In this document: positions 40,303 to 52,548 of the stretch, one piece after another | Position numbering within the stretch: position 1 is the first letter of the stretch | Layout: each line of letters begins with the position of its first letter | Assembly: GCF_051401765.1 (NCBI RefSeq) | Contig: NC_135068.1 | Span: 2,170,001 to 2,234,000, forward strand | Length of the DNA: 64,000 bases | DNA from: Calliopsis andreniformis | Taxonomy: Eukaryota > Arthropoda > Insecta > Hymenoptera > Andrenidae | Direction of reading: 5' to 3' | Notes under the pieces: model-generated | Told to the model about the DNA's origin: nothing | Databases searched by the model: none | The model's input: only the letters and a program-made list of their open reading frames with translations | Program-made: the position numbers and the translations under genes

Positions 40303-41329
40303 CTATAAGAACAAAAATCGACAGCACACAGGAAGTTACATTTTGAGTTATATCGAGTCAGTCGAGAATCAGAGTGAATCTGTGCTCACCATCTACGCGA
40401 GAGTTGTAATATCGTAACAGCGAGAGCGTATTGTAACGTTTAGCACAAAGCCGCGTAAGAGTCGAAGGATATCGTGTATTTGTCAGGCGTATTCTACGCT
40501 CAACGATTATGTACTGAATGCAATAAACGTGCACAAGTATCGGTCATTTGCTATTCAAAAATTAGATATATTTTTTCTTCTTCTGTTTCATTTATTTTTA
40601 AGAAAGATGCGTTTAAAATGTTCAAGAATCGAAAGTAGGTAAAAGACAAATTTTTCAATATAGAAGACAATATACGACGTTATTAAAAAGATTTCTGTTC
40701 AATCTTGCTAAGTCAACTCGTATTAATGATTACCTACATTATCTTTTATTAATTCTAGATGCCTGTATCCGTTTGCAATTGCAGTTTTGATATAAATAAA
40801 ACTATGTACCATATTTATACATAGTTATAATCGGGATTTTGCATACAAACAACAACTTACTTTTCATTTTTCTGAAGATACCCGTCGCAATAAACGAGAT
40901 AACGCCAGTTCAGTCTATCTGGACATCGAGCTAAGCGATTCGCCCCACCCGTCGATTACCCGTCCAGACAGCCTCGAGATGTTTGCCCCCAACATTGCCT
41001 ATGCACTCCTCCGAGGATTTTCGGGTCCTGTCAATCATACTCGGAGTCATCTAACTCTGTCTGCAGCACGTCTTCTCCATCTAGCTATTCTTTCAGAGTG
41101 TCCTCAGTTATGTTCGCGTTCGCGGCGATCCTGTCTGCATAGGGCGATCTGTAACGCTCGAGACGACCGCTTGCTTAGTTAGGACGTAACAAAGGTAATG
41201 CTCAAATTACAAACAGAATTTTTGGGCTCTAGTAATCACTTTTTAAAAATGTGGGTGAGCAACTTTAGAAAACTATTCAATCAAGATGTTAGTAATTGGT
41301 GAAAATCTTGAAGGTGTTGGTTTGTTAAT
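40303..41329. other. Stretch without recognised genes
   Basis: 40,310-40,560 has moderately complex sequence ending in AATAAA (GCAATAAACGTGC) and might be part of an LTR. 40,570-40,870 is AT-rich. 40,890-41,190 is GC-richer with a 67-codon ORF that I do not recognise. Confidence 0.4.
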
Positions 41330-41690
41330 TTTGTAGCTCGTTGGTTTGACATAATGTGTAGTAGGACGATTACCGTGGCTCTTAATAAAAAAATGACACA
41401 AATATGATGAAACCATGTCATTTTTAAAAGAGTTTGTAACGAATAAGAGGGAGCGAACTTCCCACTTGATAACGCTTCATGCGTACTTAGTTCACACCAC
41501 AGCCGCGAGGCGGCCGCCGCGAGACCCGTGATCTCGCTAGTAAAATTATTACATCGCAGAGATATAAGGCGTGCGAGCCGCACCGAACAGGATAGCGTTC
41601 CAACCAGGGGGGCCAAGCACAGATGTACAGAGTTGAAGTCGCATTTTAGTTCTCCCCGTATCGGTACACTGCGCTCGATCACATCACACA
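41330..41690 (-). repeat. Dispersed repeat related to 12,090-12,540
   Basis: See the partner at 12,090: on the minus strand GCACGCCTTATATCTC, GGTGTGAACTAAGT and CCCTCTTATTCGTTAC align with it. It lies directly upstream of the second P-type pseudogene and could be part of its terminal or promoter region. Confidence 0.5.
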
Positions 41691-41789
41691 CACATTTTTA
41701 TAACCTATGAGTGAGTACCACTACAAACGTCCCATGTCCGAGAGAGTCAGTAGCCGCCATTTTTAAAGTTTCGACAGACTTTTTGTTGG

Positions 41790-44700
41790 TTTGACGGATG
41801 CTTTGTTCGTTGTTTTCATCAACGAAACAATTCGTATTAGACACATAACGTGTAAGAAACGATTAAAAGAAGCCACAAGGCATCTTAAGCTTGGCTTTGT
41901 GGAACGCATGAAATAGCTTCCAAAAATTGTCCGCGAGTTTTTTGAATCACAAGTCCGTAACATGGGACGCACAAAATTTAATCGGAGCTATACACTCAAC
42001 AACAAGATTTTTGCTCTTTCCATGCTGAAGCAAAATTCACAAAATTATCGCCATCTCTCCAATGTATTCCTTTTACCCAGCAAAGAGACCATAAGCAAAC
42101 TGAGCTGCAAAATACATCTCAATCCTGGAATTTGTGATACTGTGTTCAACAGTATCGGAAAATTAGTTCGAAATTTTGAAAATTATCAGGACAAGTATTG
42201 CGCGTTATTATTTGACGAAATGAAGCTTAGTCCTGGGCTTCACTACAACGTAAAAGCCGATCACATAGAAGGCTTAGTTCATTTTGGTTTTTGCAGAAAA
42301 GATGAAATTGCTGATCATGTTGTTTTTCTCAACTTTATTTCTTTTGTGTTTTGCTATGTCGTCAGATGACGGTAGTTATAATCGTAGGAATGGAGTTCCT
42401 CCCTTACCTCAGGAAAACCGAGGAGTTTTGGGGGCTATTCGCAAAGCCTGTGGATTTAGCCGAGGATTGCGTAGCTCAGTAGGCGATCAAGGACGTCTTA
42501 CGAGTGGGGGGCGTTCTGGTTGTACGGACTCGTGTGCAGTGGATGGGACTGCCGATTCCGACAAAGATCAATGGAGTGACGCTGGTAGTGATGGATCCTC
42601 CGCGTCAAATTCCTCTAAGGGCCAGGTGGTGGAAAAAGACAGTATGCAAAGTTTAATCCGTTCATTCGCTGCTGTCACTGAAACTCCACCAGAATTACCC
42701 ATACATCAACTGCCCACACCATTTAATGATACGCTGATAGTCATGAAAGAGGACTTAAATATTGAATGCAATTCATTCTTTACCGTACCACTTCCATGTG
42801 AGTACAGAGACTACAGCGATCGAGTAGATGCAGGACCGCCGATAGACCGACAGTGGAATGGGAGGCCGGATGGAAGCTGGTAGCGAATAGGAGAAAAGCT
42901 CCAAGCCCCTTCTCCCCCAGGAACCTTCGCCCCTGGTAAAGGCTTGGCTGGAGAGAAGCAGAGTACTTCTCGTGACCGCGGTGCATGCACCGGGGAAGTG
43001 ACCGCACCTCATAGTGCGGAACTGGATTCGGGGACGGTAACCATAACGGCAGAGGAGTGTGAGTATATGGTATCCCCGCGGCCTAATTCAAGGCCAGAAG
43101 TCTTCAAACATGCCGTTGCGACTAGTCATTTGAGGGCTAAGTATAGAGCGGCGACGGACGGTTCCAAACCGTGGAAACAAACAGTGTTGTATTCTTTCTG
43201 TAAGGGGACCGCTTCATGGGAGTCGATTGCATGTCCATATAAGTCCATAGGTCGGAAATGCAATAACGTCGGTTTAGTAGTGGTCGCTTCGGTATGCGAT
43301 CAAGAGACGACAAATGTACGTGCGGTAAAGCAATTGCTTTTCGACACGAAAAGGAATTGCGACACAACTGCCTACAATGGACTGATAGTGGTTGACAATC
43401 AGAAAATAGTACCAATGTTTGATCCACCTCACTCGTTACAATGTCTACGTAATAATTTATTAACAAAGGATCTTTGTTATAGAGTTGCTATTGAGTCACT
43501 TTTGGAAAATTTAGATGCTACTATGGTCACATTAAATTCAGTGGAAGTATCTATGCAAGCTTGCGCAGATTGTTGCAAAGCTCTGCAAATGCACAAAGAA
43601 GTTGTAATGCACTATATGAGAGAGGTCAGTGCAATTACAAAGTACTTCTTTGAGCACCTTCCACATTTAAGAAACTTAAGGATTCATATTCAAAATTACT
43701 TAAAACATAGAAACTATGTCAACCTGTCTAACTGCCCTGGGAGGCATCTTCAAAATTATTTATTTCAAAAGCATGTTATAGTTATCCTGCAACAATGTAT
43801 TTCTACAGCTAATGGGCTTCTAAATGCGTTGGAACAACCACTGATTCAAATGTATGGTTTGTCGTTACGTGCAGCTACGTACAGCAGGGTGCATGCCAAA
43901 GGACGTAGACATTAATTTGTACATATAAAAAATTTGTAAAGGCATATAACATGTGTGTATGTGCTTACTTGAGAGGAAAACGATTATGATAGTTTTACTA
44001 TCAAGTGGACATGTATACACATGTAATTTGTATATACAGACGGTTCTATTTTCATTATGAGTACTGTGATAGTGTCATCTTACAGTACTCCCAATGAAGA
44101 TAAAATACAGGCAATTAATTGTAAATTTTTTAGTTTTAAAAATACAAAGCACGAGGTATGTGTGGTTTTACAGATCTGTATGAAATGTTTCTATATAAAT
44201 GCGGAATGAGTGTGTCTTACATTTCATGGAAACCATTCCAAACAGCAGTATTAATTTCTACTAAAACAGTTATCTCTAACAATCAATCAAGTTATTTCAA
44301 TTATTATTAAATGCGCATAATTTTACTTCTTTTCCGTCCAGATTGACACATGAATGTTTAGAGAATTTATTTTCACTAGTTAGATTAAAAAATGTCACAC
44401 GAACGCTCTCCGATTAAAAAATACTTTAAAGTTAATTACAATATCCCAATTTATAAAAAATGTTTCAAATACAAATTATGAGAAAGATGATCGGGAGTTC
44501 TTTCCAGAATTTTTTGTTACATTATTACAGAATCGGTATCCTTCCTCACATTACGTTAATAATACTGTATCGCTAAGTGAGATACCAGATTTACTACACG
44601 CGACCATTAATTTAAATAGAATGGAATTAAATGTTATTTATTACATAGTTAGATATATCTTGTCCGAAATATCACAAAATCAAAATATGTGCAATATTTG

Positions 44701-45020
44701 CCTAGAAGCGACTAAATCAAAGACAGGCATTTGCCATTCCTTCAATGAACTTACTCGTCTTAGAGCACGCAACCAAAAGCAAGTTTTTTGTAAATAGAGA
44801 AACATTTTCATTTTGTACACAAATGAAAACAGTTTTTAGACTAAAAATATGTTCAAAAAGTAAAATGAACTTAAACTGATTTCTTGTTACCATGTACAAA
44901 GAAATTTCAGTCAGTTTACCGGAATGTCATGGATTAAAAGAGAAAATTATATTAAAATATCAATCCACTAGGTTAAAAATTGATTTACGAAATATAATAA
45001 AAATGTGTGAAATAAATTAA
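41790..45020 (+). pseudogene. Second P-element-like transposase, interrupted
   Basis: Readable blocks in order: RRLKEATRHLKLGF near 41,855; SNVFLLPSKETISKL and DKYCALLFDEMKLSPGLHYN (42,195-42,260, catalytic Asp region); FCRKDEIADHVV; after an insert, WKQTVLYSFCKGTAS (43,170); VVVASVCDQETTNVRAVKQL; PMFDPPHSLQCLRNNLLTKD; a helical region to 43,915. With many frame slips, HECLENLFSLVR (44,350), NVIYYIVRYI and CNIC follow, ending ECHGLKEKIILKYQSTRLKI near 44,960. This covers most of a P-family transposase; no THAP domain was recognised upstream. Confidence 0.8.
42345..43165 (+). other. Unidentified insert in the P-type transposase
   Basis: Falls between the P blocks DEIADHVV and WKQTVLYSF. Open for most of its length in two frames: a Gly/Ser/Asp-rich segment (GSDGSSASNSSKG), then a segment with LPTPFNDTLIVMKEDL, a stop at 42,881 and a second frame with EECEYMVSPRPNSRPEVF. 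Its GC content is higher than that of the host element. It might be ORF1/gag-like sequence of a LINE, but I do not recognise it. Boundaries are approximate and no duplication was found. Confidence 0.4.
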
Positions 45021-46832
45021 TTTTTTATATATTTTTCTTTCTCTTCTCTCTGTTTATTTATAACACTTTCGAGACTATTGACATGTAGAGTGATGGGAAA
45101 ATAAATAAGGTATTTACATTTTTTTTATTTAATTCTGTTTTATTTGATTTTCTATGTGTGTATTACACAACTCATAAGTATGTTGCTAAGAAAAACATTT
45201 GTTGCAGGTGAAATCTAGTAATTTGAGGACACCAAAAGAAGGTTCAAGAAATGCCGTATCCCATTAAGTTTAAATTAATAATAAAACAGTTTAAGTACTT
45301 TAGGGTTAATGCTTAAGCAGGTACCATTATTTCAGCAATTATAAAATACAATGAACCTCTATAATTGTATATTTACAAATTTTTGTCTATGTTTTAAGAA
45401 TATATTTCATATTCTACATATATTATTATCAATAATTGTGTAAATATAAGATTATTTTAATACTATATATATAGTGAAGAAAAATTTATAAATAAAGTAT
45501 TTTTATTAACCATCATTCTTAAACTTTTGCTAATTTCTGTATAGTAAATCTAGAAAAAAATCGTTATTTAAATGTTTGTGCTTTTCATACTATTAATTTA
45601 ATTTTAATAGTTAAATTATTTTAACATAAACAATTTATTTCGTAATCTGTAATTTTTACTTTTTATAAAATTGTAATATTTGGTAAAAAGTACATAATTT
45701 TTCATTTTGAGTTAATGTAAAAGCATTATTTAAAAACAACAGACTATATATTAGTGGAAAATATTTCGTACAATAGAAAACAGTTTAAAATATACCACCA
45801 ATTTCAGTCACTTCCATTTTAGATGATCGACATGGCGTCGCATTGTCCAATCCCTTCCTAGAGGATCCTTACAACAAGACAGCGGTGCGCGCCCACATGG
45901 ACGATCTATAGCAACAAATCGAGGTCCTGTCCATCTCGGTTACCAGTGTAACGGCCCCTCCTACATCTATCTTATTGCCTCAAAATGATCCACTACGTCC
46001 TACGCCATATACATAACCTTCTCTATTTTTTTCGCACAATACGCTCCTTTTTTACGTTCGTTACTCCGCTCATGTATAACCTTCTCCATTGCGTTTGTAA
46101 TATTTAGTCAATTATAATTGTCTTCACCTATTAGTTTTACATACTTTTTTCATTTCACATATTGTAGAATTTTTAGACGCACGTACCCATTTTCGTAGTT
46201 ATTTAAAATATTTTACAAATACGGTTAATTTAAGTTATTATTATAAATATTAGAACAGGATAGTGACTACTCTGACTTGCTGCGCATGCGCGTTTTCCAC
46301 TTTTTTGAGTGCATAAGGAGATACTCCAGACGCAGCTCAATGAGAGCAGATTTGGACGTCCAGAACAATGCTGTAACTATGTGAGAGGCTGATACACTCC
46401 CAGTGATTATTAAAGACCGCTTCGCTCCTAATATGGTCCCGGCGGCTATAGCGATTCAATGCCCGGAGAATTAAAGATATTCTATGCTTTTTTTGGGGAT
46501 TGATAGCAGCGAGGGTGTCCAAATATTCATAGACTTGGAGTAATAAGCCTCTACGAACTTATTCGACGATTGCGCAAGTCCACAAACTGCTCTGTTTGAG
46601 ACAAGGTCTCTGTGGCTAGAGCGGCTGAAGGCGCCAGCAAGTTAAAATGTTTCTCAACGATGCTTAATCGAGCATACATGCCGTACCAAGTGCAAACAAG
46701 TAACTTGACGTTGATAAGAGTGTCAGGCTGCTCAGAATGTATTGGAAACTGTAGTCAAACAGGATGAATACAGCTTGAAAGCAAACAACACAGCGAACCT
46801 CTAGGTGAAATTCTAATACCTAAAGATGCAGA
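45021..46832. other. Stretch without recognised genes
   Basis: 45,020-45,820 is very AT-rich. 45,830-46,010 has a short frame (PFLEDPYNKTAVRAHMDDL) that may be a TE scrap. 46,260-46,830 has mixed composition with no known domain. A small hairpin (GAGTACTGT...ACAGTACTC) lies just before, at 44,060-44,093, within the P pseudogene. Confidence 0.45.
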
Positions 46833-47953
46833 TGTAACGAACCGTGCGTCGTAGTAGATAAAACGTCCACAGGTAGAGTGGCTCACCTGTGAACAGGGAG
46901 TAGGATTCGTGTGGCGTGCCGTTAAGAAATAAATTCCATAGACTATGATTTTTATTTAAAGTAAAACATGAAATGATTTATTAACCTAAATGTTTTACAC
47001 TACTAGAGTACTTAATTCTATTCGTATAATCATACAAACTTCAGTGTTTTGATGAGGTAGATTCTTATTAATATATGAACTGGTATTTGTCGCGAGGTTC
47101 TATATCGACGGCATATTAATGACTTATAATCTGAGCGGATGGCAGTGATGATCAATGTCAATGTGGATCAAGGAAAGGCCAAGGAGCTGGTTAAAGCTGC
47201 CTCGGTCGGTAATCAAGGAGCTGATTAAAGCTGCCTCGGAGTGATAATCAAGGAGCTGGTTAAAGCTGCCTCGATTTGGAGGAACCCAGGAGCTGGTTAA
47301 AGCTGCCTCGGTTAGGAGTAATCCAGGAGCTGGCAAAAGCTGATTAGATCGAAGGAACCAAGGAGCTGGTTAAAGCTGCCTCGGTATGGATTTGGAAGTT
47401 AAAGAGAACTGCGCTGCGTACTACTACTTCTGTCACTCTCTGACTCTCCCTGTGTCTCTATCTGTTCTGCTGGTGCTGGAGCTGCCCTATTTATATGGGA
47501 AAATTGCCTCCCTCTTTTGGGCCCAATGACTGTCCTCGATGTAGCGGTAGTGTCGTGTTGCGCCTGCGTGTTCAAGAGTCATTGCTCCTGGATTCCGAGG
47601 TTTTGATGCATCTATCTGGTGGTGTTTCCGCAGGCGTATAGACAGCGTTGCTTGTTGGTTGGCTCGTGCTGTCATCATCCGTCGTCAATGTTTGTTCCAT
47701 CGCACGCCATAGGATATCGCTCTGGTGACGTATTGATTTTGTGCGCATGCATAATGGGAAGCGTCCTGTTGTGTGTGCGTACATGCGTTGCGAGGATTCG
47801 ATTTAAGGATTTGAAATTAGGGTTATGTGTTATGGGTTTATATAACTGTCACTGATCAGATCTAATTATCACTTATTGTTTATTAAATGTAAAAGGAAAA
47901 ATGTCTTTCAAATCTTAATTACTTCATAGTCGAAATCGCAGCTGGTTGTTACA
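46833..47953 (-). repeat. Solo LTR, same family as 22,459-23,462
   Basis: 1,121 bp. On the minus strand TGTAACAACCAGC...GGTTCGTTACA; flanked by CAGA at 46,829-46,832 and 47,954-47,957. Contains the tandem AAGCTGCCTCGG-type array in the orientation opposite to 23,030. No coding capacity. Near its 3' end it also resembles the gypsy LTR end at about 55,390 (CGCCACACGAATCC against CACCACACGAATCC). Confidence 0.87.
47155..47395. repeat. Tandem array inside solo LTR
   Basis: About six imperfect units of 35-45 bases with AAGGAGCTGGTTAAAGCTGCC; inverse of the units at 23,030-23,229. Confidence 0.88.
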
Positions 47954-48169
47954 CAGAGACATACAAGAAAATAACCAAACACTTGAAAACGTTAAATGCG
48001 AAATTTCATAGATACCAACTCACGCAGGACAGATCATATAGACTTATCCTACGCAATATATAGTGACTCAAATTAAAATTCGGACACTACGATCCCCGAA
48101 CATTATCGCCGCGCATACCTGTTTATAATGAAGTTATTAAACGGATTCTTTTTTAATATATTAAACACT

Positions 48170-49102
48170 TATTATAGCGACTTGCACTTACTGCGACTCT
48201 AAGTCAGGGTATTGTATTAAATGTAAAATATACATAGGTCAAGATACAGTGAAAAATTCAATCACCAGTGCTTCTGAAAATGTTACCATGTTTATGTGCA
48301 CAGAAATAGCTAATTTCGGACACATCTTGTTTTTGGATAACTGGTATTCTTCGCCAAACCTGTTTGAAAAATTGCAATCCATAAAAGCCAATGCCATATG
48401 AACAGTAAGATGCAATAGAAAGAATATGCCGAATGATTTCGCAACGATAAAGCCGAAAGGATCAGAAGCTATTTCAAGATCTTGCAAGGGTACTTTAGCT
48501 GCAAAGTGTAAGGACAAAAAAGATATATATTTATTGTCCACAAAACATAAAAATATTGAAATGATGAAGCGGAAAAGAAGAGATGGAAAAATAATAACAC
48601 TATTACAAAGCCCAACATCGTTTTGGAGTATAACGATGGGAGGGGTAAATCTCCAAGATGGCTACTTATCTTCTTTTTCACTTATGAGGAAATACGTAAA
48701 AAGTTATAAAAAATATTTTTTTATTTAATGGACATTTCACTTTTTAATGCTTATGTTTTATTTTGTAAGAAATTGGATATATCAAAAAGCAAAAAATTCA
48801 CGTTTTCTAAGTTTCGATTAGACGCGGCGGAACAAATTGTAGAAAGTGTATCTATTCCTGCATACACAAAACGTGGAAGGCTGCCTGCTGATGACATACC
48901 ACTTCGTTTACAATCAAAACAATGGGGCCATTTTCTAAGGAATATTCCACCCACGCAAGCTAAACAAAATCCCCAAAGACGGTGTAAAGTGTGGGCGAAA
49001 CGTAAAAAACGCAGTGAGACTACATGGGAATGCAAGGAATGCCTTGCGGCATTACATACTCCAAAATGTTTTAAAATCTACCATACAGTAGTAGATTATT
49101 AA
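48170..49102 (+). pseudogene. piggyBac-type transposase, C-terminal two-thirds
   Basis: CDSKSGY near 48,196, then LFLDNWYSSPNLFEKL (DDE_Tnp_1_7 second acidic block), NRKNMPNDF, KDKKDIYLLSTKH, MGGVNLQDGYLSSF (the MGGVDxxD-type block), and after a +1 slip near 48,720 MDISLFNAYVLFCK. The C-terminal cysteine ribbon (CKVWAKRKKRSETTWECKEC...CFKIYHT) is in the 124-codon frame 48,728-49,102. A TGA near 48,400 and the slip inactivate it. No TTAA-flanked ends were resolved. Confidence 0.87.
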
Positions 49103-49213
49103 TTAATAAAATGTTATTATTGTCGTGAGTATTCATTCATATCTGTGTAAAATTGTTTATGTAAGATCCTACCAACGCCCTGAGGCGCTGCCTAAAGGAT
49201 TGCACTCGCAGAA

Positions 49214-49244
49214 GCGGTGAGGCGTCAAAGTGACACCTCACCGC
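49214..49244. repeat. Hairpin
   Basis: GCGGTGAGGCGTCA, loop AAG, TGACACCTCACCGC: 14-base arms with one mismatch. Lies between the piggyBac and LINE remnants and may mark an element end. Confidence 0.85.
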
Positions 49245-49315
49245 GTGTTATACTGTAGCGCGCGACACGCGCAATCGTAAGTTTAATGGTAGCGCAAGTA
49301 GTTAAGTAGAGCAAC

Positions 49316-50085
49316 TAGGAAACTCAAATGCTTATTATCAGCGTACAAAAATAAATCTCTTGGCGAGTACATAAACCACCTGACATCAACGGAAGTCACC
49401 GACTATTCTCTTTGGAAGATAACTAAAAGGATCACTAAACCTCAAGAAAATATCCCGCCTATACGAAACTTGCAGGGATGCTGGGCTAGGAGTCCCCACG
49501 AAAAGGCAGATGCATTTGGCACCTATTTTGAAGAAGTTTTTAAACCCTTTCTCTCCAAACCGCAAGCGACTGAGTCTGAAATTCAAGACCTGAAATACTT
49601 GCAAACCCTTCACCAGTTATCTCCACCGATCAAACCGTTCACAACTGATGAAGTCAAATTAATGATATATACATGACTTAACATGACTTAATCTGGACAT
49701 GACTTAACCATCGGTAAAATAGTCAAAATGCTTCCTAAGAAAAGCATCGCATTATTAACGTCGATATTCAATGCAGCACTACGTACTGGTCATTTTCCTA
49801 ATCAGTGGAAAACATCATACATTATAGTAATAAACAAACCTTGTAAACCTCCACACGAAGTATCATCATATCGCCCTATCAGCCTTTTACCAATTCTCTT
49901 AAAGTTATTTGAAAAATTGTTGCTGAAACGTATAGAACTTGTGCTAACTGAATCAAATCTAATACCTGAACATCAATTTGGCTTTAGAAGACAACACTCG
50001 GCTGTGCAACAAGTTCATGGACTAGTCCATCATATAAGAAAATATTTAGAACATAAACGTTATTGTTCGGCTGCCTTTCTAGACA
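49316..50085 (+). pseudogene. Jockey-type LINE ORF2 fragment
   Basis: DYSLWKITKRITKPQ, then ARSPHEKADAFGTYFEEVF; after a damaged stretch with a TGACTTAACA triplication (49,674-49,705) the RT fingers follow: RTGHFPNQWKTSYIIVINKP, SYRPISLLPILLKLFEKLLL, PEHQFGFRRQHSAVQQ, ending SAAFLDI at 50,085 before the catalytic FADD would appear. No endonuclease and no 3' end. Confidence 0.87.
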
Positions 50086-50592
50086 TTAACCACTTGCGGT
50101 GCTTCTGTTACTGGAACACAAGCGACGTGTTACACACGTCGTCAGGCGAATGTTGCAGAAAAAGAAGTGATTCAAATTGGAAAAATAGGTACGCAATAGC
50201 TTCACGTCATATATCTTTTTCACAATTTCAGATCGCTTATTGAAGGTAAACAAAAAAAATTTAATTTTTGGAGGCGATTATTACAGACAAACCCTGGAAT
50301 GACATCTATAGAAAAAGTAGGAATAATGCTATAATATATACCTATTGTGCTTGTGTGAGTTTGGGAAGGGTCGGATTGGTGGAACATAGTTAAAAAAAGG
50401 AAAAACCAATATGCACGGTGCGGCGGGCTGCGCGTTGAAAACAGTGAACACCGCTTAGCTAACAAGACAACGTATCGGACCCGCGCACGCCGCTTTCAAT
50501 GAAGCGGAAGATATCTAATTGCCAGAGCACTATTTGATGTATATTAGTTACATGTGTTGATAATAGAGTTTTCCTCGTTTCGAGTATGTGGT

Positions 50593-50668
50593 AGCCCTGA
50601 AAAGGACTGTTTTTTTATTCATTTTAGGAATAGAGTTGTTCTCGTTGTAAGCAGCCCTGAAAAGAGCT
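50593..50668 (-). promoter_or_regulatory. Two histone-type 3' stem-loops (left arm)
   Basis: On the minus strand AGTCCT-TTTC-AGGGCT-ACCA (50,608-50,593) and AGCTCT-TTTC-AGGGCT (50,668-50,653). Each is a 6 bp stem, with G-T wobble where needed, and a 4-base TTTC loop, as in replication-dependent histone mRNA 3' ends. Purine-rich sequence (GAAACGAGG, ACAACGAGAA) follows, like a downstream element. The matching copies are in the right arm. No histone coding sequence is near. Confidence 0.6.
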
Positions 50669-51001
50669 CATTTTATGAGATAGTTCATGCTCTAAAAACG
50701 GAGTATCTGTAATATGAAACTTGGAGGCTGGTATGTTAAATATTAAGGTATATAACAGAAATACATTGCTGCAGAATTTAATCTTCGTCGCTGTCTTCGT
50801 TAATAACTTAGGTATACCTGTTGCATCACATAAACGTGTTAGTATTTCCGCGGGCTTGACAATTCTGGACTTATAACGTGCATGTGATAAATAATATATG
50901 ATCGCGGCTACATGTGAACAACAACCTACAGTTCGGTTTCCACTCGCACAATCACAAGTATATTGCTGTATACCTGCATGAATCGATGTTGCGCCACTCA
51001 T
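50624..51001 (-). pseudogene. Inverted copy of the transposase C-terminus (SWIM-like cysteine module)
   Basis: 125 codons: IQQYTCDCASGNRTVGCCSHVAAIIYYLSHARY (a CXC...CXH-type SWIM-like zinc motif), then KPAEILTRLCDATGIP. Same protein as 52,194-52,517 on the other strand. It has no upstream catalytic part, so it exists only because of the arm duplication. Confidence 0.78.
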
Positions 51002-51059
51002 ATAATTAAGAGCGATTCTTCACCAATGAACTCCAACTTCTTCGTATCCATTCTAACTC

Positions 51060-52517
51060 AAGTTCAATAGACGCATCCGATATATCACTATTCTTACACC
51101 GCTTGGCGACTAATGTAGATTCATCATTATATGACAAAATCGGCAATTTTTCATTACCGGAAGAACAACTGGAAAACTTCACAGGCCTTAATTGGGAAAA
51201 CAGACAAATGTTACAACAAATGTATATTGGTTTGAGAAACAGTGAATCGCGTACTATTATTCGGGTCTTAGTTGTATTTTTGTTTAAACTTACAACTGGG
51301 AGCGCCGATCACTTGACAGCAAGCAGCAAGTATTTGTTTATTGTCAAATAAAAAAAGATATTTTGTCCACTCATTTTGGTTTGAATGCAAGATCTAGAGA
51401 AGATATTATTTTAAATGAAACTTCCGACGTTGCTAAAAAGATTTTTGACATTGAACAGTTTCAATTAGCAGTAATATTTAATGGGACGTATGTTCGTCAT
51501 GGAAAAAGTAGGAATAATTAGTACCAAAGAAAATCATACTCTGGACAGAAAAAGGTACATTTATGCAAGCCATTTACTATTTGCACTACCAACGGCTACA
51601 TTATTGACTTTGCAGGTCCATTCAATGGTACCTTGAATGATGCCACTATCATTAAAACTTTATTAGAGGACACTATGGGATTGAAAACAATATTAAGGCC
51701 AGGTGATATTTGTATTGTTGATCGCGGTTTTCCAGATGCTACATACCACAGTCTAGATAATAAAAATAAAATTTTAAAATCATTATGCCAAATAGCTGGG
51801 TTCTTACATAATATGTTTAGAAAATGATTAAATTCTGATTTAGAACTTGCCGACACATTCGTAGATTTCATGAAACAGCTGAGAGATCAAATCGACGTAA
51901 AAAACCTTTTGCGCCAATGTCTGCTACCAGTCTCATAGATTTTTCGGAACTTAATGAAAACCAATTAAAGATACTATATACCGGATCATATCAATTATCA
52001 CAAGCAGTATGCTACCTTGGCGAATTAATGAATAATAGGGATGACTTAAATGTTCAATATTTGAAAGAAAATAACAGCATTTTAGAAATGAAAGTTCAAT
52101 AGAGACACAAATTCTAAAACATATCAATGCTACATACAGTATCAGCCAAACACAAATATTCATACAGGCATACAGCAATATACTTGTGATTGTGTGAGTG
52201 CAAACCGAATTGTAGGTTGTTGTTCACATGTAGCCGCGATCATATATTATTTATCATATGCGCGTTATAAGTCCAGAATTGTCAAGCCCGCGGAAATACT
52301 AACACGTTTATGTGATGCAACAGGTATACTTAAGTTATTAACGAAGACAGCGACGAAGATTAAATTCTGCAGCAATGTATTTCTGTTATATACCTTAATA
52401 TTTAACATACCAGCCTCCAAGTTCCATATTACAGATACTCCGTTTTTAGAGCATGAACTATCTCATAAAATGAGCTCTCTTCAGGGCTGCTTACAACGAG
52501 AACAACTCTGTTCCTAA
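51060..52517 (+). pseudogene. DDE_Tnp_4-type transposase (ISL2EU/Harbinger-like) with SWIM-like C-terminus
   Basis: Pieces in order: an N-terminal helical region (FSLPEEQLENFTGLNWENRQ; 51,103-51,351), IDFAGPFNGTLNDATIIKTL and ICIVDRGFPDA (51,600-51,740; typical DDE_Tnp_4 acidic blocks), a helical region with many stops, and the SWIM-like module (GCCSHVAAIIYYLSYARY; 52,194-52,517). At least six frameshifts or stops. The family name is from motif memory; ISL2EU-like elements combine these domains. Confidence 0.65.
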
Positions 52518-52548
52518 AATGAATAAAAAAACAGTCCTTTTCAGGGTT
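52473..52548 (+). promoter_or_regulatory. Two histone-type 3' stem-loops (right arm)
   Basis: AGCTCT-CTTC-AGGGCT at 52,473-52,488 overlaps the last codons of the transposase frame; AGTCCT-TTTC-AGGGTT at 52,533-52,548 lies downstream. They are the inverse partners of those at 50,593-50,668. Confidence 0.6.

Noticed and set aside
49674..49706. TGACTTAACA repeats as a regulatory array
   Set aside because: Only about three imperfect copies inside a decayed LINE frame; a simple slippage duplication explains them.
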